NCBI GenBank assembly: GCA_015679605.1
Contig: JAAAVE010000175.1
Coordinates: 12,287-26,103, forward strand
Direction of reading: 5' to 3'
Source of the DNA: Podila epigama
Taxonomy: Eukaryota; Mortierellomycota; Mortierellomycetes; Mortierellales; Mortierellaceae
Length of the DNA: 13,817 nt
In this document: one piece after another, positions 1 through 9,519 of the stretch
How positions within the stretch are numbered: the first letter of the stretch is position 1
How the letters are laid out: each line of letters begins with the position of its first letter
Program-made: the position numbers and the translations under genes
The notes under the pieces: generated by a model
The model's input: only the letters and a program-made list of their open reading frames with translations
Databases searched by the model: none
Told to the model about the DNA's origin: nothing

Positions 1-729
1 TTTTTTTTTCCTTGTGAACATGACAAGATGGTCGGTCCTTCGTTTCCCTCTTGACCAAAAGAGAGTCTATTGATAGGTGCAATATAATGAAATTGGACAT
101 GGTCATGTTATGTATCCGGACAAGACTAAGAACAACGACTGACAGACTGACAAAGGCAAAAAAAATATATATATATAATATAGACATCCTCGTGTTCCCA
201 AGCCGTGAGATGTTCTTGCAATCGGTAATCACTTCTTAGTCTCTACGGAACAAACATATCACGATATTTCCCTATGGTTGACGTAGCAAACTGTAAATGT
301 GCCTATCCGATTCCTGGAGTATATATTGACGCGTCATCTAGGGCTTACGAGGGGCCAATCGTCACAATCTAGCAGGGTCCTGTCCCTAGACCAGCATGGT
401 GCCACCCTTTTTGTCCAAAAATAAATGAAAGAAAAAAAAAGGATGTTATTACGAATGAAATAAAGAAAGGAAAAAGGCAGTGGTATACTGCGAGATGCAT
501 TGCAAAAAGCCATGAGCAAGTATATATAATGTAGTATTCATGGCTTTCATGTTTTCCTTGGCTTCGTTTCTTTTTTGCGTTTCCCTTCCAAACACATATA
601 CAAACACACCACAGCACACCATTTTGTACTTTTCCTTTACGTTCTCCCATTATCCTTTACCTTGGAGAAAAAACAAGAATTGACCTTTATATAAAGCAGC
701 CTTCCACCTTTAAAACCTTTTCTTTGCAA
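1..729. other. Non-coding region upstream of gene 1
   Basis: No convincing gene is visible on either strand in this stretch. The open frames are short, rich in Lys, Phe or Ile runs, and have no recognisable domain or splice context. The region is A/T-rich with poly-T at the window edge, an (AT)n tract near 168-182 and A/G-rich tracts near 420-480. It probably contains the promoter of the gene starting at 730, and possibly the end of an unseen neighbour to the left. No tRNA-like fold was noticed here. Confidence 0.6.
688..695 (+). promoter_or_regulatory. TATA-like box upstream of gene 1
   Basis: TATATAAA lies 35 nt before the ATG at 730. If used, it would place transcription start very close to the start codon and give a very short leader, so it may equally be chance in A/T-rich DNA. 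The call rests on sequence match and position only. Confidence 0.3.
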
Positions 730-3375
730 ATGCCATCGTGCAAGGCGTTGCCCTCAAAATGGCCAGTCCGGTCCTCAGACAGACTTCGTGAACGCGCTGA
801 ACAACGACTTTTGATGGATTACGAAAAGGAGGAGCATGAAGCAGTCTTGGAACATCCATCTGAACAAAAAAAGCCAAGTAAGCAGCTGAAATCAAGAGCC
901 ACTAAACGCCCTGTGATGAGCACGCTGAAACCCAGGAACATCAAACCCAACGCCAATGCCAAAGTCACTGCTAAGAAAGATGTCAAGGTCAAGGTCAAGG
1001 CCGAATCGACTTCAAGCTATTCCTTCAAGACTGAGGCCAACGATGAGAATATCAAAATGGAGGACCAGGTGCCATCCCAGAATCTCTGTCCACCCATCAT
1101 CACTCTCACGACTGCCACGACCTCTGCTACCGAACACAACGATGATAGAGCGTCCAGAACCAAGACTCATGGCAAAAGACATTCTGGGTGGCCATTAATG
1201 ACATTGAATGAGAGCGAATCTTCTACCACGATCACTCTCTTCCCAGAGAATGACTCTACCGAATCTATCGAACCGAGTATCCAAGAGAGTTCACTCCATC
1301 GCCCCATTCCTTCTCTGGCTTCTCCATCTTCTCAATTGTCTCTTCCTTCTATTCCACCTCCAATAGCGCCTACGCCTACGCCTCTTACCACCTCGCCTTC
1401 CCCTCCTCTTCCTTCACTTCCCCTCAGTGCCAGTAACTCACTAAATCCTCCAAATGGCAAATTGCGATTTCGGCAATCACGACGCGAGTTGGCAAAGTAC
1501 TTGAGCCGCTGTACTCTTGGACGACCTCGGATCGGTGTAGGTCGACAGAACGACAAACTACAGAAACAACGCGCTGCGGAAATGAAACAAGCTATTGCCG
1601 AAGCTATCGCACGATCTCATCAAATTGATGCTGAACAAACATCAGAGACGACGACGACGACAACGACTGCGACAGTCGCCGAGCAAGGTGGTAAGAAGCG
1701 ACAGCGCGCGAGACCTAGAGCCAATACCACAAACAGCCGCCAGGGAGGAAAAGGAAAGGAGAGATGTTTTGAAGACCAAACGGACCAACCCACTTTTGTC
1801 TCGGATGCAACAGTCAATTCCTCGTCAATGTCCGTGTCCTCTTTGTCATGTCCATCCTCGTCCATGGCTTCCTTGTCCATTGCTGATGATACCACGAAGG
1901 AATCAGAGAATCCTTTTGACGCGACAAAAATTCTCGGTCACGACAATGGCGAACTCTTGTTTGTTACGGGACTCTTCAAGGTAAACCTTGGCTCGACGCA
2001 CCATAGGAAAAAGAATGAGTGAAGGAGAGTGTGGGATACTTTTGGATTGAAAGATAATGTGTGTGTGAGAGAAAGAGACACTGACCTTTTTGTTGCAATT
2101 GCTTATATCAGTTTAATGCTCAAGACCCTCAGTGGATCCGAGTTCTCTTGCGTGGATGGCTCTATTCATTCTTTCAGTTCCAGCAACCAAGCTTGAACCC
2201 CTTGGCTGCTACCATCTTTGCCATGCCTCGACCCTGCGAACAGGTCGTTTCCTGTGGAGTGGTACATCGAGTACGCATTATAGTGCCTCCGCATGCTGAT
2301 GCTACCGATGAAAACGCGCCATGGGGTGGCATCCGTCGCCTGTGGTCCGTTCCTGTCCTAGACCCGTTGACAAAAAAGATCCTTGCTATTGTACGCACTG
2401 ACCAGTTGGCATGCTGGCTCCGTATCCGAATGAGCGAATTGCTCGGGTTCCTGACCATGGCGCATCTTCCAGAATGGGATGCTCTACAGGAATACCTATT
2501 GTTTCGAATCAAGTTTGTCATGATACTTCAAGGTAATAAACAAGAAAAAAAAAATAGTGGGAAGGGATGGACATACAACACCCTTGGTTCTTTTTCCTTC
2601 ACACTTATGAAAGAAGTTTGAATTCTTCATTGATGATTTTCTTTTCTTGAAAAAAAAAAAAAAAAAAATAGGCGAACCCGAATTCAAATCCTTATTCCAG
2701 CATTCCATCGACAGTGAGAATGGATCCGATCGCCCTTGCCAAGTTTCAGAAAAGTATCGACGCTTGGCTGCATTCTTTCTCGAGAAAGACCATCTTCAGC
2801 GCATGCAGTTGACTACAAAAATCCATCAATCGGTTATTGCACGCAGAGGCATTCACACCGATCTTAATCCACTGGCTTTTCTTTCAGAGACTCAAGACAC
2901 TGTTCAAGTCGACGAATCTCTTGTTGGCATTGAAGCACAAGGTGAAGTCAAAGCCGAGAGTGGACTTTTTGTTGGTTCATCCAATACAGGGCAAGTTCAA
3001 CCGCTCGAGGGATGCATGATGACGACGAGCCAAACATCCAAATGGTGGTCTCACCGTACGGCCTTTGACGTGGCCCACTATCAACATCAATTTGACGCTT
3101 TGTGCCGCATGCAGAAGAACCATTTTGAACGCAACGCTAACAATTGGTCAATGCTCCGTGGATCCTTTGACCTATGGGATCCAGATCTGACGACCAATCC
3201 TTCGTTGTATCTGTACATGGCGCGCACCTTGGACATGGTCATGCAGGCTCATGACGAGAACCATCGTATCGAGGCGTCAAAGCCAACTACCAGCGACTGT
3301 AACAGCAATAACAATGGTTCCACCGATCACCCAAATGGATTGAGCCTTTACTCTGAGAAATTGGTCCTGCATTAA
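730..3375 (+). CDS. Uncharacterised 791-residue protein, disordered N-terminal half and folded C-terminal half
   Basis: I do not recognise this protein. The model has three exons: 730-1980, 2112-2532 and 2672-3375. Introns begin GTAAAC and GTAATA and end TATCAG and ATAG, and a CTGAC branch-like site lies at 2081. Phases join cleanly (0, then 1) into 791 residues ending at TAA 3373-3375. A second acceptor at 2131-2132 is also in frame and would drop seven residues. The start is the first ATG of the open frame. Residues 1 to about 390 look disordered: Lys/Arg-rich, then Ser/Thr/Pro-rich, with a Thr run encoded by ACG repeats near 1649. Basic patches (KKRQRARPR, and a GRPR at residue 264) could be a nuclear signal or weak AT-hook-like contacts. 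From about residue 395 the composition becomes globular, Trp- and aromatic-rich (GWLYSFFQFQQPSLNPLA), and continues across the splice junctions. The last ~30 residues are again polar (Asn/Ser). A nuclear or chromatin-linked role is only a guess from the basic tail. Confidence 0.8.
1981..2111 (+). other. Intron 1 of the uncharacterised gene
   Basis: This 131-nt intron starts GTAAAC and ends ATATCAG, with a CTGAC branch-like motif 26 nt before the acceptor. Reading through the donor meets a stop at 2020-2022, which supports splicing. A second in-frame acceptor 21 nt downstream makes alternative NAGNAG-like use possible. Confidence 0.7.
2533..2671 (+). other. Intron 2 of the uncharacterised gene, with A19 at the acceptor
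   Basis: This 139-nt intron starts GTAATA and ends ATAG. The bases immediately before the acceptor are a run of 19 A (2650-2668) followed by TAG, rather than the usual pyrimidine stretch. Splicing completes a Gly codon (G|GC) and keeps the frame open. Confidence 0.7.
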
Positions 3376-3896
3376 ACGGACTCTCCAAAGTAAGGAGACA
3401 GACAATGAGCTTGTAGCGCGGGACAATGGACGATCCAGAGTTGAAGCAAGCCTTTCCGGAGCCAATTATCCACAAAGTTATCAACTATCCTTGAATTATC
3501 ACAATAGCTTTTTAAAAAAAAGACACACTTTTTTATCCCAAAACAATGATACTGTTCGCCCTGTCAACTCTTTTTCCAATATGGTCATAAAGTGTCAACA
3601 CTTCATGTATGGCCAATATGTAAACTGATGTTACTTCCGCTTAATACATTCTTTCCTTCCATTGTATGATCGAGTGTCTCACCCCAGTCTAACCTTGGGG
3701 TGGGAGGCACACTTGCGCAAACTGTAAATATGGTAGAGTGCATCTTTTTTTCTTTCTGTCAACACCATGGCTGTTGAAAATCCAATGTATTAAAGTGGAT
3801 CGATCTAACGAAGGGAGTGAGCGGCGTCCAGTCTCACTTGTATGCTTCTTTGCCGTCAGCCCCTGCTATCGAAGCGAATGCGGATGACGATCGTGA
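3376..3896. other. Convergent 3'-3' spacer
   Basis: This spacer separates the stop codons of two convergent genes and presumably carries both 3' UTRs and poly(A) sites. It has no coding sequence I can support. It contains a strong inverted repeat (3677-3705) and the decamer TTAATACATT in the sense direction of each gene, at 3641-3650 on + and as its complement at 3784-3793. No canonical AATAAA is obvious for either gene. Confidence 0.6.
3677..3705. repeat. Inverted repeat / hairpin, 10-bp stem and 9-nt loop
   Basis: TCTCACCCCA (3677-3686) pairs with TGGGGTGGGA (3696-3705) with a single G-T wobble and a 9-base loop. The stem is GC-rich in an otherwise A/T-rich spacer between two convergent genes, so transcripts from either side could fold it. 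Its function is unknown. It could be a 3'-UTR structure or a transcription pause or end signal. Confidence 0.6.
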
Positions 3897-5069
3897 TTAT
3901 GATGATGATGGTGATGATGATGATGATGATGACGATGATGACGGTGATTTTGATGTTGATGTTGATGATCCTGCTCCTACTCCTGTTCCTGCTGCAGCCG
4001 CTGCTTTCTTGGCCTCCTCCAGCTCCTTTGCCTTATCGACAACTTCCACTCCACGCAAATCTTCACACCAAACACCAGACTCACGGCCTTTGGCATCCTT
4101 TCCGGGCACAATCGTGTACGTGTTAATGTACCGTGTCACAGCTTGAACATCCTCCTTTCGCATTTCAAACTCTTCAGCCAGTTTATCCTCGGTCCAAACA
4201 GAGGGGTCCTGATTCCGGGAACTTAAAAGTTGCATCAATTTGAGTGAAGTAAGAGTCGCGCCGCTGGCGTAAGCGGCAGATTCTGCTGTGGCAGAAGTCC
4301 AAGCACTTTGGGCTGATGAAGGAAGATTGGATGAAGTGGCGAATGATGATCCCAAGCCTGCTTGAGATTTCTGTGGGAGTTTTCTCTTGAGTGCTGCTTC
4401 GGCCTATTTTAACGATCAAGTCGTATTTTTGTTTTTTTTTTTGCGTTTAGTCAGATAACCCGTTTTCTCTAATAGGGAGAGTTACATTTATATCGACCAC
4501 CATAGAACGAGGCACTAATTTTATCCATTTTACCTCGTGGTGTTTGACCTGATCTGGGTTATGGATCTCGACTTGACCCACTGTCTTGAGATTACCAAAG
4601 AACTGCATCTCGGCTGCTGATGGCGTATCCTCAAACGGCCTGCTTCCACCATCTATAGATCACAATTTCCATACAGTAAAAAAGAGATTCATACACGTGT
4701 TCGACCCTAAAACGTTGTTGGATAAGACTTACCATCGCGTCGCGACTTTTTAATAGCCTCATCATATTGAGCAATCTGTTCCTCAAGTTTCCGCTGCTTT
4801 TCAAGATAATCCGTCTTAGGAGAACTCAACAGTGTCCTGTCTTCTTTTTCCCACCGTGTTCCTTTCTCTTCCTTTTCCTTCTTATCTTGTGATCCTGTCG
4901 TTATTCCATTATTTCTGGCTCTCTCCAGATTCTCTGCACGCGCTTGTCTTGCTGCACTTGCTGCTGCTGCTGCTGCCCGTTCCTGAGCTGCAATATTCGC
5001 CATGGACGGGAAATGACGCGCTGCTGTCTTTGCGCCTGAAGAAGCGGATTTCGATGCTGATGATCCCAT
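3897..5069 (-). CDS. NDUFAF4-like mitochondrial complex I assembly factor
   Basis: There are three exons on the minus strand: 5069-4733, 4652-4534 and 4403-3897. The 80- and 130-nt introns start GTAAGT and GTAAAA and end ATAG, giving 320 residues. Residues about 204-255 resemble the conserved C-terminal part of human NDUFAF4 (UPF0240 family): a short helix with LMQLL, then a W-T-x-[DE]-K-[LI] step (W222), an acidic KEDV (237-238), an aromatic Y-x-x-T-Y and a closing V/I-P. In animals this protein works with NDUFAF3 in early assembly of NADH dehydrogenase on the inner mitochondrial membrane. The start is taken at MGSSAS because this is a textbook N-myristoylation context (Gly2, Ser6). The frame is open further upstream without a better start. 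Residues 20-115 are Ala/Arg/Glu/Lys-rich and probably helical or coiled coil. The C-terminus ends in about ten or more Ser encoded by a (GAT)n repeat on the other strand. It is longer than the human protein (175 residues). The family call is from motif memory, without a search. Confidence 0.65.
3898..3969. repeat. (GAT)n trinucleotide tract encoding poly-Ser
   Basis: This is an imperfect GAT/GAC/GGT repeat. In the minus-strand gene it encodes the serine-rich C-terminal end just before the TAA at 3899-3897. On the plus strand it produces a spurious Asp-rich frame. The length is likely to vary between strains, as for other trinucleotide repeats. Confidence 0.8.
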
Positions 5070-5372
5070 TCTTGTTTTTTTAAACAAAACAACGTTTCTC
5101 AATAGTATCGTTTGTTTGTCCTGTCGTCTTTCACTTTTTGTAATGTAGAATAATGTAAGAGGTTTGAATCCTGAATGACGTGAATGACATGCATGTGGTT
5201 CGGAAAATACAAATTGTCCGAGCATCAACATCCCACTTAGTCCGAAGAGTGAGCGCCAACCACTAAGCCACCATTAATTAACAGACATTTTTTTTTTTAA
5301 TAGAAGCGCCTTAATGAGCATAAAAAAAAAAAGGCAAAGCAAAAAGTAATCGTCTCCTCCTCCTCCGTACGT
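5070..5372. other. Spacer between P5A ATPase and NDUFAF4-like genes
   Basis: Both flanking genes run on the minus strand, so this 303-bp spacer holds the end of the ATPase transcript and the promoter and leader of the NDUFAF4-like gene. It carries poly-T and poly-A runs (about 5287-5299 and 5322-5332) and a tRNA-like segment near 5230-5277. No coding sequence is supported. Confidence 0.6.
5228..5277 (-). other. tRNA-like 5' half (A-box-like), probable remnant
   Basis: On the minus strand, TGGCTTAGTGG (5270-5260) matches the Pol III A-box consensus TRGYNNARNNG at every fixed position. It is followed by GTTGGCGC as in a tRNA D-arm, then a 6-bp stem CTCACT/AGTGGG with a 10-base loop where the anticodon arm would be. 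About 90 nt further on, ATTCAAACC (5169-5161) matches 8 of 9 B-box positions, but its T-stem is poor and no matching acceptor strand is found. It is therefore not a credible functional tRNA. A tRNA relic, a SINE fragment or chance all fit. Confidence 0.3.
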
Positions 5373-8300
5373 CTATTTTCTAACAATGTCCTTGGCTGCA
5401 AAGTTACCAAAGAGACTGTTGCAGACAATCTCAATGGCCCACGCGCCAAAGTAGTCAAAGAACATGATGCCCATCAACTTGGCCTTGAAATCTTCAGGGA
5501 AAGGAACCAGCTGGAGCCACTCGTTGAATTCGGGCATGAACTCGGTCGCACCTGCAACAGCCACACCGCCGACCGCCAGCAGACCACGGTACAGGTACGT
5601 GTTCTCCTTGAGCGACTCGCGGAAAGGATGGCCCTTATAGTTGATTGCGAAGGTCGAGACCTGCATCGACAACGAGATCAAATAGATTGCAGAGTTCAAC
5701 AGACCAGGCTCGAAGGTTCTCTCCAGATCAATGTCGCGGTCCGTCTCAATCAGCTTGGCCTCGCGTGTAATGTAGATCAAGGAAAAGATGTGTACTGCAA
5801 ACTGGCCAAGTACAGACAAGATAATGTAAAAGTTGAAGATGTTGGGCTGGGGACGCTCCTTCGAGAGCTTCTCCAGAGGGGTCGCCTTGGAGATGCACAT
5901 AAAACACACCGCCATAAGCATACCCGAAATGGTCGCTTGGAAATCACCATACTTGATGCCATCCAGGTAGAGAACACTCAAACTGTAAGCAGTGATCAGA
6001 CAGTTCAATGCCAAGATCTTGTACATCTGCATCGTGGCCACAAGTGTCGATCGGCCCAACCGAATAATCTCCACGATCGACATGGGGGTCGACAGCTTCG
6101 AGGTGAAGGGCGCTGCAGCAGAGGCATCGCCCAGCTTGATTGTCGGGGGTGCCTCATCGTCCATATCTTCAAGCATGTTGGCCAGACCATCCATATCCAG
6201 TTTGGGCTTGTTAGGAGTAGGGCGTCCATTCTCATCCACAGCTCCCATTCCAGCTTCCTCACGTGCAGCCTGCTGCTTGGCGGCCACAACCTCTGGAGGG
6301 TAAAACTGCGCAATTTTGGCGTGGGGTGGAGGTGGTGCCATGTTGAATCGGGCCGTAAACTTGAGTTGGTTCTCATACACATTCTTCAGACGCTGAATTT
6401 GATTGTACTCGGCAATACGAGCCAAATCTTCAGGCTTGCCATCCAAGAGCGCAACACCAATGTGGGCTTGCTTCAGTGCACCCACGTCGTTCGTTCCGTC
6501 ACCGCACATCAGAGTCGTATAGCCACAACCCTTCAAGGTCGTCAAAATGGTCTCCTTCTGTCCGGGTGACACACGGGCATAGACCCAAGTGTGGCGAACG
6601 AGTTCTTCATACGTTGGCTTGTTCTCGAACTGAGCCATTGCAGGTCCAGTCACGCAAATGTCATAGTCTCGGAAGATGGTCTGATCAAAGGGCTTTGTGG
6701 GGTCCAGGTCAATGATCTTGGATTCGTCAATCGACTTCCAGATCAAGTCATCCTCACCACGTCCATCCTCGCGGACATCCATGATCAGCACATCGCGGTT
6801 CACAATGTCGACCTCGCGGGCAACATGGCAGGCAGTCATTGGGTTATCTCCAGTAATCATCACGCAACGGTGCGAGGATTCGTTCAACATCTTGATTGCG
6901 GCAACAGAGTCCTCCTTGAGGGGGCAATGGAAGACCAGGAAGCCTGCAAACTCAAGCTGGCTCTCGACATGGTCGCGGTTCAAGGCATTGACCTGGTCAA
7001 CGTTCAGTCCATCAGGCAAGTACTTGTAACCAAGGGCCAAGACACGGCTTCCACGGCGGGTGAACTGCTTATAAGTATCCTCGTAATGCTTGGGCAAGTG
7101 ACTGTACATGTTCTTCAGTGTTTCGGGAGCGCCCTTAACAGCGACAAAGAGCTTGGTGGTCCTGAATTCGGGGCTGGTCAAGGTTGAGATGGTCGACATG
7201 CGCTTCAAGGCCGAAGAGAACTGGAAGCGGCGACGGATCAGCATGTGCTCATTCTTGCTGTATTCGTTGTCAGGGAAAACGTTATCATGGCGGCCAACTT
7301 TCCACTTGAGAGCTTCAAGAGTCACACGTTCCATCGGGTCTCCGACCAGACCTTCCTCCAGTTGAACAAGAGCATGGGCCGTGGCGAGGACATGGCGCGA
7401 GGAACGAGGAGCCTGTTCAGGCTTGATCAACTTTTGAGGGTCAGCAGCATCCATGCCACAGATACCTTCCACAACAAGATCCTCGCCAGTCAGTGTACCA
7501 GTCTTATCAAAGCAGCAAACATCAACCTTTCCAGCAAAAGGAATGCGGAAGGGCTCGACACAAAAGATGTGGTGGCGGGAAAGACCAATCAGCGAGGTGT
7601 TGACGGCCAGCGACAACTCCATGGGCAACTCGGGGGGCACGACGGAGGTGATGATCAAGATGCAGTCCAGCAACAATTTTCCACGCTTGCGACCCTGGGC
7701 AGTTCCTTCGACCCAGACGTAGTACGAAGCGACAATGGCAAAGATAAGCAAGAAGAGGATGAACAAGAGAGCCTCGAGGTTGTTGGCAGTGATGCGCTCA
7801 GTCGAGTAGACCATGGTGCGCACAAGCTTTCCTTGCGCAGTACCGAATCCAGTGCGGACAACGTAGCAGAGACAACCACCATCGGGGGCCTTCAAAGAGG
7901 ACGTAGGGGGAGTGACCTGCAAGACCTTGGTGCCTCCATAGAGGACGTTCAACTTGTCAGCGCCGTTCAATTCCAAAACATCATCCGCTTCACGGAGCAT
8001 GATGCCTTCCTTCAAAAGTGGCGTAGACTCTCCCGAAAGCATAGCTTCGTTCACAATGCAAGAACCATCAACAATGACCATGTCACAGGGAACTCCTGAA
8101 TCCTCCTTGGTGCGAACGATCGAAACCAGGTCACCGGGCAAGAGCTCGTCCGACATGATGTTGATCCATGAGCCATTGCGGCGGACGTTGACATGGAAAG
8201 GCTTGATCGACATGCCTTGGAACTCTCCGATGGTCTTGAGACGTTGCCAGACAACGGTCGATTCAAAGACGACCAACATGACCAACGTGAAGATGGCGTA

Positions 8301-9519
8301 GTACCAGTACTCGTCCAGACACCACAGTGCTACGCAAAAGATTTGAAAGATGAAGAAAGGTGCAACAGCATGCTCCTTGAACAACTCCATGAACTTTGGA
8401 AGAGGAATATCAAAGCGGTTGAGGCCATATGTCGCCAAGTTGGCCTTTGTCTCGCCTTCAGTCAGTCCACGTGCCTTCTGAAGTTGTCCCATAGTCAAAC
8501 CAGTGTCTGTTGGATATTTGATCTTGACAAAAAGCTTCTTGTCGGCGTTGTAAATGTACTTTTTCTTTTGGAAAAAGAAGAAGATACCACCATTCTAATA
8601 AGGGCAAAAGGATGAAGGAAGGACCATGTCAGTTAGTCCTGTATAAAAGATGTCCTTTGTTATGGCGTTTCTGCTCAAATTGACGTGTTGCTGCTGTTTT
8701 TAGACTCTTTTTTGCTTCCATTTAAATGCTCTTTGAAGATGAGTGTGTTACCTCATGGTGCAGATCGCAAAGGGCGCCTAAGCCACGATGTTGTTGAGGA
8801 ATGATACGAATAATGTTGGCCTTGGCGGGATCAGATTCCTACAGAGAGAAGAAAAGAGAAGAAAAAAAATGTGGGTAAGTGGTACTGTAACCTTCCCTGT
8901 ACGACCATGAAAGGTTGAGTGAGCATAACCAAACACACACAAACACACACAAAAAAAAAGTCTCTAATTAAAAGGAGGTGGTGTAGCGAGGGGGTTACAT
9001 GTGTTGAGAGTATCACAGATGGATCCATGATCCATGAAAAGAGATAGAGAGACAAATAAATACCTTTTTGCAGGTCAACATAGCTTTGACAGTGACACTC
9101 CACTGACAGGTGAGGAAAAGCAAAGAATTGAGGGTGAGGAGTGAGCCGAGGGTGACAAAGGTGATTTCCTCAGAGCGGATCCACTCGTCATAACGGAAAA
9201 AGTAGACAAAGATCCATGCGGGGTACAGGAAGACAAATGGCCAGACATAGGCGTGCTGGGACCGTGGCAGACTTGAGTGCAAGGACGAGACCTTGACCAG
9301 TTTCGTCTGGACAATGGACGTCGGGGCCCTGTTTTTGTTATGATGGTTCAGGGTTGGATCGGAGCCATGAAGGATGATGTTTGACACGAACAGGTCAGAA
9401 AAAGAAGCTCGAAGCAAGCAAGCGTATCTATCGGCTGTTTGATACGTGTGATTGTTGTCGTATTTGTGTGCTACTAGATGTGCTCATGCGGATATCTGTC
9501 AACTTTTGTCAACTTACAT
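5373..9519 (-). CDS. P5A-type ATPase, ER transmembrane-helix dislocase (Spf1/ATP13A1 family)
   Basis: Minus-strand exons are 9519-9518 (only the AT of the start codon), 9328-9064, 8838-8752 and 8594-5373, giving about 1191 residues against about 1200 in the family. Family members sit in the ER membrane and use ATP to pull out mis-inserted helices, such as tail-anchored proteins meant for mitochondria. Loss disturbs ER function and ion balance. Motifs seen in order: SGES (305-308, the actuator TGES equivalent); the P5A hallmark PPELPMELSLAVN in TM4; DKTGT with the phosphorylated Asp at about 481; SSALKRMS and KGAPE (nucleotide binding); MITGDNP; and GDGTNDVGALKQAH (about 816). The N-terminus has two extra hydrophobic segments typical of P5A (VWPFVFLYPAWIFVYFF at about 28-44, then FVTLGSLLTLNSLLFLT). 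Exon joins are phase 0 except the split start. The segment after GDGTND contains the family's usual variable insert (Pro/Ala-rich, then Asp/Glu-rich) before TM5. The ATPase identity is essentially certain. Only the 5' end is inferred. Confidence 0.96.
8595..8751 (-). other. Intron 3 of the P5A ATPase gene
   Basis: On the minus strand this 157-nt intron has donor GTAACA and acceptor ATTAG. It joins HHE to NGGIFFFFQKKK in phase 0, matching the region of P5A proteins just before the cytosolic segment leading to TM1. Confidence 0.8.
8839..9063 (-). other. Intron 2 of the P5A ATPase gene
   Basis: On the minus strand this 225-nt intron has donor GTATTT and acceptor CTGTAG. It joins LTCKK to ESDPAKANIIRI in phase 0. 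It contains ACAC/GTGT repeats near 8933-8951. The small exon that follows (8838-8752, 29 codons) is too short to stand out as an open frame by itself. Confidence 0.8.
9329..9517 (-). other. Intron 1 of the P5A ATPase gene, splitting the start codon
   Basis: On the minus strand the donor is a perfect GTAAGT at 9517-9512 and the acceptor is AACAG ending at 9329, for a 189-nt intron. Joining 9519-9518 (AT) to 9328 (G) creates ATG followed by GCC CCG ACG, giving MAPTSIVQTKLVK. This is the length and character of N-terminus expected before the first hydrophobic segment of P5A proteins. The exon frame upstream of 9328 has no in-frame ATG before a stop near 9487, so some splice is required. Without splicing the same position reads ATG TAA. 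Confidence 0.6.

Noticed and set aside
369-650. Minus-strand frame of 93 codons in the left intergenic region
   Set aside because: Composition is Phe/Lys/Cys-biased from A/T-rich DNA. No domain, no splice context and no conserved look.
3817-4146. Plus-strand Asp-rich frame
   Set aside because: It is the opposite-strand reading of the (GAT)n tract and of the NDUFAF4-like exon. The minus-strand frame has the conserved motif and splice sites.
5628-6569. 313-codon plus-strand open frame inside the P5A ATPase gene
   Set aside because: It is antisense to a conserved ATPase exon whose frame and motifs are clear. The translation has no domain and arises from codon bias of the real gene.
7245-8099. 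284-codon plus-strand open frame
   Set aside because: It is also antisense to the conserved ATPase core around the phosphorylation motif. No recognisable protein features.
9369-9488. ATG at 9488 as the real start of the P5A ATPase
   Set aside because: Its frame stops after 19 codons. Joining it by the GTATCA donor would need an acceptor further into the exon (TCCAG before ACGAAA), losing family-like residues. The AT|G splice fits better, though RNA data would decide.
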